From positions 372,001 through 436,000 of the forward strand of contig NZ_JAGINX010000001.1 in the NCBI RefSeq assembly GCF_017876395.1: a stretch of DNA of 64,000 nucleotides, given 5' to 3'. The stretch comes from Nesterenkonia lacusekhoensis (lineage in GTDB: Bacteria > Actinomycetota > Actinomycetes > Actinomycetales > Micrococcaceae). A model generated the notes under the pieces. That model was not told the DNA's origin. It searched no databases and saw only the letters and a program-made list of their open reading frames with translations. The position numbers and the translations under genes were made by a program. This document shows positions 27,550 through 35,448 of this stretch, in pieces. Positions within the stretch are counted from its first letter, which is position 1, and each line of letters opens with the position of its first letter.

Positions 27550-28980
27550 TCAGCTCTGGCGGATGATGGAGAGCACCTCATCGCGGATCTGCTCCATGGT
27601 CTGCTGATCGTGGGCCTCACCGTTGAACCGCAGGAAGGGCTCAGTGTTGGAAGGCCGCAGGTTGAACCACCAGGTGCCCTCGGCATCAGAGATGGTCAGC
27701 CCGTCCATGCGGGAGACGGTCACCTCACGCTCAGCGAAGGCCGCCTCCACCCGCGACGCCGCGCCTTCCTTGTCCTCGACCTCAGAGTTGATCTCCCCGG
27801 AGGCGAAGTAGGGGTCGTACTCGGCCGCCAGTTCGGAGAGCGGCTGGTCCTGGCCACCCAACGCGGCCAGCACGTGCATGGCGGCGAGCATGCCGGTGTC
27901 TGCGTTGAAGAAGTCCCGGAAGTAGTAGTGGGCCGAGTGCTCCCCGCCGAAGACGGCCGCCTCCTGTGCCATGACCGCCTTGATGAAGGAATGACCCACC
28001 CGGGTCTCCACCGCGCGGCCGGCCTCCCGCTCCACCGTCTCCGGCACAGCCTTGGAGGTGATCAGGTTGTGGATGACCACCGGAGTCTCCTCGCCCTCGG
28101 CACGTGCCCGGGCGATCTCACGCTTGGCCACCAGGGCGGTCACCGCGGAGGGGGTGACTGGCTCGCCGCGCTCGTCGATGACGAAGCAGCGGTCGGCGTC
28201 ACCGTCGAAGGCCAGGCCGATGTCAGCGCCGTGCTCCGTCACCGCGGCCTGCAGGTCGCGCAGGTTCTCGGCTTCCAGCGGGTTGGCCGGGTGGTTGGGG
28301 AAGGTGCCGTCCAGCTCGAAGTACAGGGGCACGATCTCCAGGGGGAGGGCGTCCAAGGTGTCATCGCCGAGCACGGCGGGAGTGGTCAGCCCGGACATGC
28401 CGTTGGCCGCATCCACCACCACCTTCAGCGGGCGGATGCCGGAGAGGTCCACCAGGGAGCGCAGGTACTCGGCGTAGGGGGTGAGCATATCGGCTGCATC
28501 GACGCGGCCGGTGGTCCCTGCCTGGGGGAGCGCGCCCGCATCGGTGGCCTGGCCGGCGTCGAGCAGCGCCTGGGCGGCGTCGCGGATCTCCATCAGACCG
28601 CTGTCGGCCGAGAGCGGCACAGCGCCGGCCTTGGACATCTTCATCCCGTTGTACTCGGCCGGGTTGTGGCTGGCGGTGAAGACCACCCCGGGGGCCTGCA
28701 GGGTGCCGGAGGCGAAGTAGAGCAGGTCGGTGGAGATCAGGCCCAGCTGGGTGACATGGGCGCCTCGTGCCGTGGCCCCCTCGGTGAAGGCCTCGGAGAA
28801 CTCGCTGGAGGAGGGGCGCATGTCCCCTCCGACCAGGACCTGCTGGCCGGACAGGCCCAGCACGTCGACGAAGGCCGCCCCGACGGCGCGCACAGATTCG
28901 GCAGTGATGGTCTCGCCCACGAGTCCGCGGACGTCATAGGCCTTGAAGGATGCAGACAGATCGATGCTCACGGCATTCAT
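27550..28980 (-). CDS. manB: Phosphomannomutase/phosphoglucomutase
   Basis: 476 residues of the alpha-D-phosphohexomutase family, which interconverts hexose 1- and 6-phosphates. Seen: KAYDVRG at the start, the phosphoserine loop TASHNPAEYNGMK, the metal loop LAFDGDADRCF, the sugar loop GGEHSAHYYFRDF, and the phosphate-binding end RPSNTEPFLRF. Probably supplies GDP-mannose or UDP-glucose precursors for the envelope. Convergent with the permease gene. Confidence 0.92.
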   Translation of the reverse strand: MNAVSIDLSASFKAYDVRGLVGETITAESVRAVGAAFVDVLGLSGQQVLVGGDMRPSSSEFSEAFTEGATARGAHVTQLGLISTDLLYFASGTLQAPGVVFTASHNPAEYNGMKMSKAGAVPLSADSGLMEIRDAAQALLDAGQATDAGALPQAGTTGRVDAADMLTPYAEYLRSLVDLSGIRPLKVVVDAANGMSGLTTPAVLGDDTLDALPLEIVPLYFELDGTFPNHPANPLEAENLRDLQAAVTEHGADIGLAFDGDADRCFVIDERGEPVTPSAVTALVAKREIARARAEGEETPVVIHNLITSKAVPETVEREAGRAVETRVGHSFIKAVMAQEAAVFGGEHSAHYYFRDFFNADTGMLAAMHVLAALGGQDQPLSELAAEYDPYFASGEINSEVEDKEGAASRVEAAFAEREVTVSRMDGLTISDAEGTWWFNLRPSNTEPFLRFNGEAHDQQTMEQIRDEVLSIIRQS

Positions 28981-29041
28981 CGTACGGGAACAGGGGCCGC
29001 TGGACCGCGCGCTGAGCGCAAGAAACTCCTAGACTGGGTTC

Positions 29042-30007
29042 ATGGAAATACTGGTGATGCTCCTCTTCGGTGTCCTGCTGTTCTTCGGGCTGCGCAGGCT
29101 GATGCGCGGTCAGGCCTCGAAGATGAACAGCCGGATCGAAGAGAGCGTGACTCCGGAGAACGCCCGGATCGCGGCCCTGCAGCTCGATGATGAGCAGCAC
29201 CGCGAGGTCTATCGCGCCATCGCGGCCGAGGACGGCCGCCGCGCCCTGACGCTCTACCGTCAGTACAGCGGCGCCTCCATCCAGGACTGCATCATCGCCG
29301 TGCAGGCTCTGCACACCTACCCCCAGCCGCTGCCTTCTGAGATCCGGCTGGAGGAGGAGCTCGGCGGGGGCGACGCCGTCTCAGCGGCCGACAGCGCCTC
29401 CGGAACCTCCGCAGATCCCCGGGATGAGGACCTCTCCTGGCAGGGGCGCGAGGACTCTGAGGAGTCTGAGCGCGGGGCGCGTGCCGATTCCAGCGAGCAC
29501 AGCGCGCCCGAGGCTGAGGACGAGGGCGAGTCGGTGGAGGACATGATCGACGGCGTGCGCGACGACGTCGGCGAGGATCAGAGCGGGTTGGTCGCTGAAG
29601 CTGATCCCAACACCGGCGAGATCCTCGGCGGGAACCGCGGCGACGTTCCGGACATCCCTGGCGGCGAGGAGCCGCGCGAGAAGCGTTCCGAACCGGCGGA
29701 GGACGTCGATGAGCAGGCCCGCAAACTCATGGCCGAATCGGGCTTCGACCCCGATGAGGAGCTGACCATCCCGGAGGAATGGGCCCGAGAGGATGACGAG
29801 ATGGCCGGCTTCCACCTGGAGGTCCAGCGCGGCGGAGAGACCATCACCCTCTCTCATGAGGACTTGGAGCCTTGGGTCCACGACCAGCTCTACGCGCTGC
29901 TGCGCGATGACCACGTGACCGAGGCGGCCCAGTTGCTGGCGGAGCACTCACCGCTGACCCCCGAAGAGGCCCATAAGTTCCTGGTGGTCTTCAAGAACGA
30001 GGGCTGA
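29042..30007 (+). CDS. Membrane-anchored acidic protein, unknown function
   Basis: 321 residues, not recognised. One N-terminal membrane segment (about 1-19, ILVMLLFGVLLFFGL), then a helical stretch at 45-95 (HREVYRAIAAEDGRRALTLY, CIIAVQAL) that faintly resembles a ribosomal L7/L12-like helical unit, then a long E/D/S-rich disordered part (about 105-230). A second helical unit near the end (HDQLYALLRDDHVTEAAQLL, LTPEEAHKFLVVF) repeats the same pattern, so the acidic linker may join two related domains. The 3' end overlaps the oxidase gene by 17 bases. Confidence 0.7.
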   Translation: MEILVMLLFGVLLFFGLRRLMRGQASKMNSRIEESVTPENARIAALQLDDEQHREVYRAIAAEDGRRALTLYRQYSGASIQDCIIAVQALHTYPQPLPSEIRLEEELGGGDAVSAADSASGTSADPRDEDLSWQGREDSEESERGARADSSEHSAPEAEDEGESVEDMIDGVRDDVGEDQSGLVAEADPNTGEILGGNRGDVPDIPGGEEPREKRSEPAEDVDEQARKLMAESGFDPDEELTIPEEWAREDDEMAGFHLEVQRGGETITLSHEDLEPWVHDQLYALLRDDHVTEAAQLLAEHSPLTPEEAHKFLVVFKNEG

Positions 30008-30548
30008 ACCGCCACTCGCCCTCCTCTTTGGTGTAGATCAATCGGGTGTCGCGGCGGTCCGGAGATCCCTGCCAGAACTCCACCCGTGTGGGTTGGACCC
30101 ACCAGAGCGTCCAATCATCCGGGTCGATCTCAGCCTGAGCTTCAGGCGCACGGGCGCGGAGGTCCTTGAGGCTCTCCTCCGGTGAAGCCGACACGGCGGA
30201 CCCGCGGATGCGCACCGAACGGATCTGGGGCTGCCACCAGAAGGTCAGAGCGGCGAGCTGGTTGGCGGCCAGCTGTCCGCCTTTGCGCGAGGAGTCCGTG
30301 GTGGCGAACGCCCAGCCGCGTTCGTCGACGTCCTTGAGGATGAGCATCCGAGTGTCCGGGACGCCGGCGGCATCCACAGTGCTCAGAGACATGACGTGCG
30401 GCTCAGGGACACCGGCAGCCTCTGCCTCATCCAGCCAGGTCAGAAATGCGCTCACCGGCTCATCGGGGAAGGACGCCGGGTCCACAGGCTCTTTGGTGCC
30501 GGTCAACGAAGGCATCCTCCGAAGCCGAGCGCGGGTGCTCTCAGTCAT
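29991..30548 (-). CDS. Pyridoxamine 5'-phosphate oxidase family protein
   Basis: 185 residues, FMN-binding split-barrel of the PNPOx family. Seen: TRMLILKDVDERGWAF, SSRKGGQLAANQLAALTFWW, SVRIRGSA and a C-terminal WWVQPTRVEFWQG. PdxH would oxidise PNP/PMP to PLP, but the protein is shorter than typical PdxH and the end (RRDTRLIY) differs from the usual RLHDR, so the substrate is uncertain. The ATG at 30548 follows GGAGGG. Confidence 0.82.
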   Translation of the reverse strand: MTESTRARLRRMPSLTGTKEPVDPASFPDEPVSAFLTWLDEAEAAGVPEPHVMSLSTVDAAGVPDTRMLILKDVDERGWAFATTDSSRKGGQLAANQLAALTFWWQPQIRSVRIRGSAVSASPEESLKDLRARAPEAQAEIDPDDWTLWWVQPTRVEFWQGSPDRRDTRLIYTKEEGEWRFSPRS

Positions 30549-30674
30549 GAACCCTCCTGGGGAGTGTGCGCTGTGCAGACCAGGGTCTGCTGCGACTGCT
30601 TCAACCACTTCGATTCTGGCCGCTGGCGGGGTCCTGAGTCCATGGGGTGAGGAAGGCATCTTCCGCCGGACGCG

Positions 30675-30710
30675 GTGAGGGCCCCGAACCGACTGGTTCG
30701 GGGCCCTCAC
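30675..30710 (-). terminator. Perfect 16-bp terminator hairpin after tRNA-Ser(TGA)
   Basis: GTGAGGGCCCCGAACC (30675-30690), loop GACT, and the complete complement (30695-30710). It lies 13 bases downstream of the minus-strand tRNA. Confidence 0.85.
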
Positions 30711-30722
30711 TGCGTGGATCGG

Positions 30723-30810
30723 CGGAGCGTGTGGGATTCGAACCCACGGTGCAGGGTCGCTGCACAACAGTTTTCAAGACTGTCACCTTCGGCCGCTCGG
30801 ACAACGCTCC
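30723..30810 (-). tRNA. tRNA-Ser (anticodon TGA)
   Basis: On minus: acceptor GGAGCGT with ACGCTCC, anticodon arm CAGTC-TTGAAAA-CTGTT region giving TGA, long variable arm TGCAGCGACCCTGCA, T-arm GTGGG-TTCGAAT-CCCAC. CCA is not encoded. Confidence 0.94.
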
Positions 30811-30888
30811 TGGATGAAATTTTTGAGCCCTACGACGGTATCGTGAAAACTCCAGATACTGACTATACGTGAGGTGAGGAGTCCACGC

Positions 30889-31881
30889 ATGCGCGCAGTC
30901 CGCTACGCAGAGGCAGGAGGCCCAGAGGTCATCCGGACGGTGGACGTCGAGGACCCCGTCCCCGCCGCCGGAGAAGTGCTGATCGAGGTGGCCGCGGCAG
31001 GGCTCAACCGTGCCGATTCCATGCAGCGTATGGGCGTCTACCCGCCGCCGCAGGGCGTCACTGACATCCCGGGGCTGGAGGTCTCCGGCACAGTGGCGGC
31101 CGCCGGTGAGGGCAGTGAGGAATCAGTCCGCGACCTCATCGGGACGGATGTCGTGGCCCTGCTGGCCGGCGGCGGCTACGCGGAGAAGGTCGTCGTGGAC
31201 GCCCGTCAGGTGCTTCCGGCGCCGGAAGGAGTCAGCCTCACCGACGCCGCCGGGCTGATCGAAGTCGCCGCCACCGTCCACTCCAATCTGCGTGGGGAGG
31301 CCGGGGTCACCGCAGAGGACACCGTCCTCATCCATGGCGGAACCGGAGGCATCGGCAGCTTCGCTCTGCAATATCTGCGCCACGTCGGGGCCACCACCAT
31401 CACCACAGTGGGCAGCCCGCAGAAGGCGGAGCTGGCCGCGCAGCTCGGTGCCGATCATGTGATCGACTACCGCGCCGAAGATGTGCAGGACCGAGTCCGT
31501 GAGATCACCGAGGGGCGCGGCGTCGACGTGATCCTCGACGTGGTCGGGGCGAAGTACCTGGAGACCAACCTGAAGTCCCTGGCCGTGGACGGGCGGATGG
31601 TCGTCATCGGGCTGCAGGGCGGCCGGAAGGCTGAGCTGGATCTGGGCCTGATGCTGGGCAGGCGGCTGCGGATCATCGCCACCACTCTGCGCTCCCGCGA
31701 CGCCGCCGCCAAGGGCGAGATCGTCCGCGGCGTCGGTGAGGAGATCTGGCCGCTGATCAGCAGCGGGGACATCGCGGTGCAGACCGGCCGGGTCTTCGGG
31801 CTGGATGAGGCGCAGCAGGCCCACGAGTACTTCGACTCCGGCGAGCACACCGGCAAGGTCCTGCTCGAGATGAGCCGGTAG
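30889..31881 (+). CDS. Quinone oxidoreductase-like NAD(P)H dehydrogenase
   Basis: 330 residues, medium-chain reductase of the zinc-free quinone oxidoreductase/PIG3 type. Seen: EVAAAGLNRADSMQRMGVYPPP, VLIHGGTGGIGSFALQ (nucleotide loop), QLGADHVIDYR, and HEYFDSGEHTGKVLLE at the end. Zinc-binding cysteines are missing, as in this subfamily. The ATG at 30889 follows GAGGTGAGGA. Expected to reduce quinones or unsaturated carbonyls with NADPH. Confidence 0.9.
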   Translation: MRAVRYAEAGGPEVIRTVDVEDPVPAAGEVLIEVAAAGLNRADSMQRMGVYPPPQGVTDIPGLEVSGTVAAAGEGSEESVRDLIGTDVVALLAGGGYAEKVVVDARQVLPAPEGVSLTDAAGLIEVAATVHSNLRGEAGVTAEDTVLIHGGTGGIGSFALQYLRHVGATTITTVGSPQKAELAAQLGADHVIDYRAEDVQDRVREITEGRGVDVILDVVGAKYLETNLKSLAVDGRMVVIGLQGGRKAELDLGLMLGRRLRIIATTLRSRDAAAKGEIVRGVGEEIWPLISSGDIAVQTGRVFGLDEAQQAHEYFDSGEHTGKVLLEMSR

Positions 31882-31893
31882 ACTTCCCACACT

Positions 31894-32316
31894 ATGAAGC
31901 TGTTCACCCGACGACGCCGCGCCCGCCGGCTGGACAAGGATCTCGGCAAGGGGCTCTGGCGTCAGGCCCACGACCGGTACGTCCGTGGGCTGGACCGCTA
32001 CCACCAGGTGATCGAAGGCGTGGAGGACGACGCCGTCTACAACCAGCTGGTGCTGATCGGTGATGAGCTCTCCGAACGCCTCACCGATATCTATGAGCTC
32101 TGCCGGAAGGCCCACGCTCAGCATCCGGGGGAGGGCATGCACGTTCCTGGTGCGGCCAGGCCGCTTCACGCGGCACTCTCCCGGGCGGCGAACCACCTGG
32201 CCACCGCAGCTGAGGCTGCGGCGATGGTGCGGCTGGGTAGTGCGGAGGTGACCGCTGTGCGGCGTCGTGCTGATCAGGTTCTGGCCTGTGTGAAGGATGC
32301 CGGAGGCGGCGAGTGA
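31894..32316 (+). CDS. Hypothetical helical protein
   Basis: 140 residues, not recognised. A very basic start (TRRRRARRLDKDLGKG) and a largely helical body with ERLTDIYELCRKAHAQHP. It lies 12 bases after the quinone oxidoreductase gene, so is probably co-transcribed. It is the last chromosomal gene before the prophage boundary, 4 bases from the tRNA remnant. Confidence 0.7.
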   Translation: MKLFTRRRRARRLDKDLGKGLWRQAHDRYVRGLDRYHQVIEGVEDDAVYNQLVLIGDELSERLTDIYELCRKAHAQHPGEGMHVPGAARPLHAALSRAANHLATAAEAAAMVRLGSAEVTAVRRRADQVLACVKDAGGGE

Positions 32317-32320
32317 GGAG

Positions 32321-32354
32321 TGGAGCCTCCAACCGGATTTGAACCAGCCGCCCA
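32321..32354 (-). other. Candidate attachment site: 3' end of a tRNA without its 5' half
   Basis: Read on minus: T-arm GCTGG-TTCAAAT-CCGGT, acceptor 3' strand TGGAGGC, discriminator T and CCA. No pairing 5' half exists next to it; the adjacent sequence is phage. U73 is typical of Gly and Cys tRNAs. This is what an attachment site looks like when a phage has entered the 3' end of a tRNA gene and carried the other half to its far end. Confidence 0.7.
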
Positions 32355-32366
32355 CCACACACTACA

Positions 32367-32406
32367 ATGCCGCCACTTCCCCGCCATTACAGGGAAGTAG
32401 CGGCAT
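32367..32406. repeat. 15-bp inverted repeat next to the attachment site
   Basis: ATGCCGCCACTTCCC (32367-32381) against GGGAAGTAGCGGCAT (32392-32406), one mismatch. It could be a terminator of the leftward immunity transcript or a site for recombination proteins. The rest of 32,407-32,501 shows nothing. Confidence 0.6.
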
Positions 32407-32501
32407 CACAGCCACCCAAGGCAGAGGGTCAGTATGTCCCTCATAACCCCCTGGTGACCCCCTCAGTTTCCCCAATGGGAAACGCCGGGGAACGCTGATG
32501 T

Positions 32502-32855
32502 TCAGATCGAGTGATACACCCTCACTAAGTGCGGGATCACTCCCAGCTCGTGCGCGACACCTTGCACCGTCTCATGGATCTTAACAGCTGCCGCCCACTC
32601 GCACGGGCGGATTAGCCAGGTCGCGGCGAAAACGTCGGCCTCCCACTCCCAGCGCGACCACGAACACGAGTGCCCATGGAAGGCGTGCCCCGCCTCGTGA
32701 GCCAGTGCGTAGGCGTACTGCGCCGCCCCTAAGTCCGGCCTGATCCTGATTGTCTTAGACCGTGAGCACCACTCTGCCCACCGTCGCTGCGCTTCTGGTG
32801 CCTGGTGGAGCACTTTCACACCTAATGCTTCTAAGTAATCGATCAGCGTCCCCAT
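32502..32855 (-). CDS. ImmA/IrrE-type metallopeptidase
   Basis: 117 residues. The zinc motif HEAGHAFHGH is intact, and WEADVFAATWLI supplies the distal Glu helix typical of phage ImmA/IrrE-like proteins. In related systems such a protease cleaves or inactivates the phage repressor to allow induction. The repressor gene lies 40 bases upstream on the same strand, which supports that role. It is the outermost gene at this prophage end. Confidence 0.85.
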   Translation of the reverse strand: MGTLIDYLEALGVKVLHQAPEAQRRWAEWCSRSKTIRIRPDLGAAQYAYALAHEAGHAFHGHSCSWSRWEWEADVFAATWLIRPCEWAAAVKIHETVQGVAHELGVIPHLVRVYHSI

Positions 32856-32895
32856 GCCAGCAGGCTAAGTGTGACCGGTGACATGGGGCCGCGCC

Positions 32896-33429
32896 TTACG
32901 GGTCCTCTATGCCCGGATCATCATGGGGGGTCCCATCGTCCGGGCCTTCCGTCGCCGCGGTCTCTTCCCGCTCCCACGGCGGCGTGTGCTTGCGTGTGAC
33001 GCCACGCTCTGCGCGGCGTGCCTCAAGCTCATCTTCTGCCGCACTCCCTGCGGCCCGATTCATGGCGGCGGAACCGTCTGCATGTTCCTCACCCTCTCCT
33101 GACTGATCGTGAGCGGAAGCAAGGACTCGGATCATCTCGGTCACCAGGTCTTGCTCCCGCTTCGTAAGCCTGTGCACGTCGGCAGGCGGCTCCCAGCTTC
33201 GGGTGCTGATGTCCTGCCCGTGCGTCAGCTTGTAGATAGTGGACGCAGGCACGTTGAGCGCTCCGGCTAGAGCATCGACTGTCTCCGCGCTTGGCAGGTT
33301 GTCACCGTGGACCACTCGGGTAGCGCCAGTGTGGGCGATCCCTGCGGCCTCTGACAGTCTCCGAAGAGAGCTGACGCCTGCCGCGTCCATCAGTGCCTGC
33401 CACTCGGGAGGCGTTCGTCTACGTGCCAT
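32896..33429 (-). CDS. Phage repressor, XRE-type
   Basis: 177 residues. N-terminal helix-turn-helix (SLRRLSEAAGIAHTGATRVVHGDNLPS) followed by an acidic and Ala-rich tail without a recognisable protease domain. Likely the immunity repressor, because it is divergent from a Cro-like gene across a large inverted repeat and is followed by an ImmA-type protease gene. The ATG at 33429 is preferred since MARRRTPPEWQ starts the domain; a TTG 12 codons up is possible. Confidence 0.78.
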   Translation of the reverse strand: MARRRTPPEWQALMDAAGVSSLRRLSEAAGIAHTGATRVVHGDNLPSAETVDALAGALNVPASTIYKLTHGQDISTRSWEPPADVHRLTKREQDLVTEMIRVLASAHDQSGEGEEHADGSAAMNRAAGSAAEDELEARRAERGVTRKHTPPWEREETAATEGPDDGTPHDDPGIEDP

Positions 33430-33461
33430 GTCCCAACTTTCGATCAGGCTTGGAGAATGTA

Positions 33462-33581
33462 GCAAGCATCAGTGTAAACGCGGCGATTACAAGTGAGTTG
33501 GGGGATGCCCGGCGGTTCCCTGAAATCTCGCCAGAAAAAACTTCTTGCAATGTAATCGCATCCGTGTACACTGATGCTTGC
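33462..33581. promoter_or_regulatory. Immunity operator region with 30-base inverted repeat
   Basis: GCAAGCATCAGTGTA-ACG and CGATTACA at 33462-33491 return inverted at 33551-33581. The arms differ at only a few bases and frame about 60 bases. Each arm also holds GTGTA(A/C)AC and GCGATTACA half sites. This is the expected place for the divergent lysogenic and lytic promoters. Confidence 0.75.
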
Positions 33582-33625
33582 GGCACATGCCAAAGTCCAG
33601 TAGGGTTTACATATCAGGAGGAGCC

Positions 33626-33919
33626 ATGACGGCACCGACCATCACGAAACGAGGAGTTTTCTACGTGGAACTCATCAGCACAGACGCGCTGCGGCAGTAC
33701 ATGAAGTACCGCGGCTACAGCGTCAAAGGACTGGCCGACAGGATCAAAGTCAGCAAGGCAACTATCGGACACCTCCATAGCGGGGGGCGGCGCACCGTTG
33801 GGCCAGAGATCGCCAAGAGCATCGAGAAAGCACTCGATGCCCCTATCGGTTCTCTTTTTTTGCCCAAGGTGTCCACTGCCGCAAGTTCCACCTACCAGCG
33901 GGGAAGGCGCGCCGCTTAG
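33626..33919 (+). CDS. Cro-like helix-turn-helix protein
   Basis: 97 residues. XRE-type fold: LRQYMKYRGYSVKGLADRI and KVSKATIGHLHSG, then GPEIAKSIEKALDAPIGSLF. First gene rightwards from the immunity region, so a Cro-like role is likely. AGGAGGA precedes the ATG at 33626. Confidence 0.78.
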   Translation: MTAPTITKRGVFYVELISTDALRQYMKYRGYSVKGLADRIKVSKATIGHLHSGGRRTVGPEIAKSIEKALDAPIGSLFLPKVSTAASSTYQRGRRAA

Positions 33920-33970
33920 TCAGAGCGGCACGTGCACTGACACCGCCGAATCCATTGAGGGAGACAACGA

Positions 33971-34762
33971 ATGAACACCACAGAGGAGGACACCATGAAC
34001 GATCTGATGATCACGGTTCACGAAGCACCGTTCGACCAGATCAAGACGACCACCCCGGACGGGAACGAGTTCTGGGCGGCACGCGACCTGATGCCACTGC
34101 TCGGGTACGGGGCCGACTGGCGAAACTTCCGGGAAGCTATTGATCGGGCAAAATCCACAGCGGAGAGCCAAGGCCAGCCTGTTCCGGCCCTTTTCGTTGA
34201 CGCCACCGAAAAGACTGGTGGCCGTCCCCGGCAGAACTACCGGCTCACTCGGTACGCGGCTTATCTGGTTGCGATGAATGGCGACCCGCGGAAGCCGGAG
34301 GTTGCGGCGGCGCAGTCCTACTTCGCTATCCGCACCCGAGAAGCCGAAGTGCTCCAGGTCCAGCCCAACAACTTCCGGATCCCGCAGTCACTCTCAGAAG
34401 CTCTCCGACTCGCCGCCGACCAGGCAGATGAAATCGCGGAACTCTCACCCAAGGCAGAGGCGTATGACCAGTTCATCGACGGTGACGGGCTGTACAGCAT
34501 CGGCGCAGTCGCCAAAATGCTGGGCCTCTCCCAGAACAAACTGTTCACCCTACTCCGGAACAGCGGCGTACTGATCAGCAAGGGCGCAATGAGGAACACC
34601 CCCTACCAGCAGTACATGCACCACTTCGCAGTGAAGGCGTACGACTACAAGCGATCCGATGGGACACGGGGAACCAGTTACACCACCCGCGTTCAGCCGT
34701 CCGGCGTGGACTTCATCCGCCGGAAGCTCGGTGTCGCCAGCAAGCAGCTGGAGGCCGCATGA
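33971..34762 (+). CDS. Phage antirepressor (BRO-N/DinD-like plus KilAC domain)
   Basis: 263 residues. The N-terminal half (ARDLMPLLGYGADWRNFREAIDRA, NYRLTRYAAYLVAMNGDP) is BRO-N/DinD-like; the C-terminal half (DGLYSIGAVAKMLGLSQNKLFTLLR, YQQYMHHFAVKAY) is a KilAC antirepressor domain. Such proteins inactivate repressors. A second ATG at 33995 with its own GAGGAGGA site could also be used. Confidence 0.85.
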   Translation: MNTTEEDTMNDLMITVHEAPFDQIKTTTPDGNEFWAARDLMPLLGYGADWRNFREAIDRAKSTAESQGQPVPALFVDATEKTGGRPRQNYRLTRYAAYLVAMNGDPRKPEVAAAQSYFAIRTREAEVLQVQPNNFRIPQSLSEALRLAADQADEIAELSPKAEAYDQFIDGDGLYSIGAVAKMLGLSQNKLFTLLRNSGVLISKGAMRNTPYQQYMHHFAVKAYDYKRSDGTRGTSYTTRVQPSGVDFIRRKLGVASKQLEAA

Positions 34763-35001
34763 GTGCCCGGAGTCTGAGTGTCACTGATGCGGCTGAGCTT
34801 CTGCACTTCAAGCCGAAGACGATTCGGGCATGGTGCGCAAAAGGCGTGTTCCCGAACGCACGCAAGTACCCAGACGACAAGCCACGTAGCGAGTGGCGCA
34901 TACCAGAGACCGACATTCACGAGCTAGAAGCTCAGAGACGCGAGCGACCACCCAGCGCGCTCGACCCCAAGCGACGAGAAGCCCTGCTACTGGGCCTCTA
35001 A
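34759..35001 (+). CDS. Small helix-turn-helix protein, excisionase-like
   Basis: 80 residues. LSVTDAAELLHFKPKTIRAWCAKGVFPNARK is a MerR/Xis-type winged-helix reading head. ATGA overlap with the antirepressor gene. Excisionase or early regulator are both possible; no integrase is next to it. Confidence 0.65.
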   Translation: MSARSLSVTDAAELLHFKPKTIRAWCAKGVFPNARKYPDDKPRSEWRIPETDIHELEAQRRERPPSALDPKRREALLLGL

Positions 35002-35056
35002 GAACACCCCCCCCCAAGTCCGCTGTTAGGCGGCATCCCACAAGAGGGAGAGACAC

Positions 35057-35317
35057 ATGTTGATTACCCATGCCCAAATGTCGTTCACCGAGATCCGCCG
35101 CCAGGTGCAGGCCGAGGCTCTCGCGGCGGGGGAGCGGATCAGTAACCGTAAGTCGAAGGCGCTTGCACAGGCGATCATCGACAAGACCAGCCGCGACCAG
35201 TGGCACCACAACACGGACAACTTCAAGAACTTCAACCACACAGACCCGGTTGGAGAGAAGGTTGTGCGCCGGGTCATGGCGATGTTGGCCGGATATGAGC
35301 CGGAGCCAATCGGCTGA
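35057..35317 (+). CDS. Hypothetical phage protein
   Basis: 86 residues, not recognised. Helical, with charged stretches (EIRRQVQAEALAAGERI) and a WHHNTDNFKNFNH polar patch. GAGGGAGAG precedes the start. The short upstream gap holds a run of nine C (35007-35015). Confidence 0.6.
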   Translation: MLITHAQMSFTEIRRQVQAEALAAGERISNRKSKALAQAIIDKTSRDQWHHNTDNFKNFNHTDPVGEKVVRRVMAMLAGYEPEPIG

Positions 35318-35448
35318 TGTTCGGGATCTTGGTTCATTGCGCGGTGTGTGACACGGACTTCTATGTGTCCGAGTGCACGGCGCGCAGGCAAGCAGCACAG
35401 TACGAGAACAAGAACAGGTGCAACAAGCACGAGGAGGAGACAGTATGA
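35317..35448 (+). CDS. Small Cys-rich phage protein, 43 aa
   Basis: Starts at the ATG overlapping the previous stop (TGATG) and ends in an overlap with the next ATG. Cysteines in HCAVCDTDFY, SECTARRQ and RCNKHEEE could bind zinc. Unknown function. Confidence 0.55.
   Translation: MFGILVHCAVCDTDFYVSECTARRQAAQYENKNRCNKHEEETV

Noticed and set aside
35007-35015. Run of nine C as a phase-variation tract
   Set aside because: It lies between two genes, not inside a frame or a promoter spacer that can be recognised; it could as well be a sequencing length error.
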